A stretch of DNA of 64,000 bases from contig NZ_JACRSU010000001.1 of the NCBI RefSeq assembly GCF_014384785.1, positions 434,001 through 498,000 of the forward strand, in the 5' to 3' direction. Both the position numbers and the translations under genes were made by a program. Origin of the DNA: Congzhengia minquanensis. Lineage in GTDB: Bacteria > Bacillota > Clostridia > UBA1381 > UBA9506. Below, piece by piece: positions 63,051 to 64,000 of the stretch. How positions within the stretch are numbered: the first letter of the stretch is position 1; each line of letters begins with the position of its first letter. Below the pieces are notes generated by a model that did no database searches, had not been told where the DNA came from, and saw only the letters and a program-made list of their open reading frames with translations.

Positions 63051-64000
63051 GGCCGTCCCCCCCGCCGTCGGTTACAGATTCCTGTATAAGCGCATCCTCC
63101 GGTGCAGCCGGCGTTCCAGATTCAAAGGGAAGCACAATGGTGAAAGTGCTGCCCTTCTCCTCCTCACTGGACACCTCAATGTAACCGCCGTGCAGTTTTA
63201 CGGCATCCATTGCGATGGAAAGCCCCAGCCCCGTGCCGCCAGTGTCCCTGGCACGCGCCTTGTCCACGCGGTAGAACCGGTCGAAAATCTTTTGAATTTC
63301 TTCTTTTGGAATTCCAATTCCCGAATCGGATATGCGAATTAAAATGTTTCCTAAGTCGCGCAGCAGCTCTAATTTCACCGTACCGCCGTTTTCTGTATAT
63401 TTAATGGAGTTGTCCGCAATGTTATAAATTGCTTCTGTCATGCTGTCGCGGTCTATCGGCATCATTAAATCATCGTCCGGCCGCGTGTAGATGAAGTTAA
63501 TTTGCTTGTTTTCCGCCAAAGGTTTTAACTTTTCACACACCTCGCCAGCAAGCGCCGTGACAGACACAACCTCCACATTCATGTTCGTGTGGCTCTGATC
63601 CATTTTGGTCAGGTCTAACAGTCTTTGAATAATGCGCGTCAACCGCTCCACTTCCTCATTCATGTCCGTTAAGAACTCCCGCAGGAACTGAGGGTCTGGA
63701 TTTTCTGTCTGAATCAGAGAGTCTGACAACAGCTTGATGATAGAAAGCGGGGTTTTCAGCTCGTGGGACGCATCGGACACAAAGGCCCGCCGTTTTTCCT
63801 CCAGCTCGGCTACCCGGTCAATCAGTTCATTAAACGCAGTCACCAGCTCACCGATTTCGTCTTTGCTGCTGACTTCGCACTTTTGCAGCTTGTCCTTCGG
63901 CATGTTTTTGATAAACCGCGTCATCTTTTCCACCGGCATGGTTAAAACGCTGGCCATAGACGTTCCGAAAATGATGACAAACAGCACCAGCACGGCGCCG
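63043..64000 (-). CDS. Sensor histidine kinase (partial, N-terminus beyond the window)
   Basis: The visible C-terminal 317 or so residues hold the end of a membrane helix, a HAMP domain (VEKMTRFIKNMPKDKL... EIGELVTAFNELIDRV) and HisKA with the phospho-acceptor histidine in SDASHELKTPLSIIK. The ATPase domain has N box YNIADNSIKYT, G1 DSGIGIP, F box FDRFYRVD and G2 GGTGLGLSIA. A two-component kinase whose sensor part and probably its response-regulator gene lie beyond the right edge. Its stop lies inside the next gene. Confidence 0.93.
   Translation of the reverse strand, partial: GAVLVLFVIIFGTSMASVLTMPVEKMTRFIKNMPKDKLQKCEVSSKDEIGELVTAFNELIDRVAELEEKRRAFVSDASHELKTPLSIIKLLSDSLIQTENPDPQFLREFLTDMNEEVERLTRIIQRLLDLTKMDQSHTNMNVEVVSVTALAGEVCEKLKPLAENKQINFIYTRPDDDLMMPIDRDSMTEAIYNIADNSIKYTENGGTVKLELLRDLGNILIRISDSGIGIPKEEIQKIFDRFYRVDKARARDTGGTGLGLSIAMDAVKLHGGYIEVSSEEEKGSTFTIVLPFESGTPAAPEDALIQESVTDGGGDGHA

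Overview
The window comes from the chromosome of an endospore-forming, low-to-mid G+C Bacillota, most likely a clostridial (anaerobic, polysaccharide-using) lineage. The evidence is a complete spoIIIAA-AH operon, a SpoIIIE/FtsK-type translocase, a CotH-family protein, a groESL operon under a perfect CIRCE element, strong AGGAGG ribosome sites, sigma-A promoters with 17-bp spacers, and secreted glycan-active enzymes (an SGNH acetylesterase of rhamnogalacturonan type and a GH29 fucosidase). I see no rRNA, tRNA, CRISPR array, phage module or insertion sequence. Genus-level assignment is not possible from reading alone.

Layout. 1-1.8 kb: a plus-strand trio (J-domain protein with a cysteine-rich tail, membrane protein, lipoprotein) ending in a terminator. 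1.8-5.2 kb: a large secreted esterase on the minus strand, with the decayed C-terminus of a related secreted protein directly behind it. 5.2-14.2 kb (minus): spoIIIAA-AH, then an Asp23-family gene, purB, proC, lrgA and lrgB. 14.5-15.8 kb (plus): a G5/3D-domain cell-wall protein (YabE-like). 15.8-19.9 kb (minus): four oxidoreductase/epimerase genes with a divergent AraC regulator whose promoter interlocks with theirs. 20.8-28.2 kb (plus): ftsK/spoIIIE, ygiQ, folD, phoH, ybeY and a membrane protein, with a 128-bp ygiQ/folD coding overlap. 28.2-29.5 kb (minus): a GH29 fucosidase, divergent from apgM, a VTC-domain polyphosphate polymerase and a DUF4956 membrane protein (29.6-32.3 kb, plus). 32.4-37.6 kb (minus): a 1319-residue CotH protein with GLUG-like repeats, and a GH25 lysozyme with three LysM domains. 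37.7-40.6 kb (minus): a HAD phosphatase and groS-groL. 40.7-43.9 kb (plus): a flavoprotein, hflX and a YigZ/IMPACT protein.

43.9-61.1 kb (minus) is one exopolysaccharide locus of 14 genes. It runs from a strong promoter (61087-61115) to a terminator (43890-43920). It encodes an initiating polyisoprenyl-phosphate sugar transferase, five further glycosyltransferases, a flippase, a polymerase, two acyltransferases, a ChbG/YdjC-type deacetylase, a membrane metallophosphoesterase and two chain-length-type membrane proteins. One of the chain-length proteins carries, where a tyrosine kinase would be expected, a degenerate EAL (c-di-GMP) domain on its cytoplasmic C-terminus. No BY-kinase is present in the locus. 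This fusion is the most novel-looking thing in the window.

61.2-64.0 kb (minus): a CarD-family RNA-polymerase-binding regulator whose transcript begins with a compact 15-bp stem plus U-run, suggesting a short leader RNA or attenuator; then a beta-propeller lactonase-like protein overlapping the 3' end of a sensor histidine kinase that runs off the right edge.
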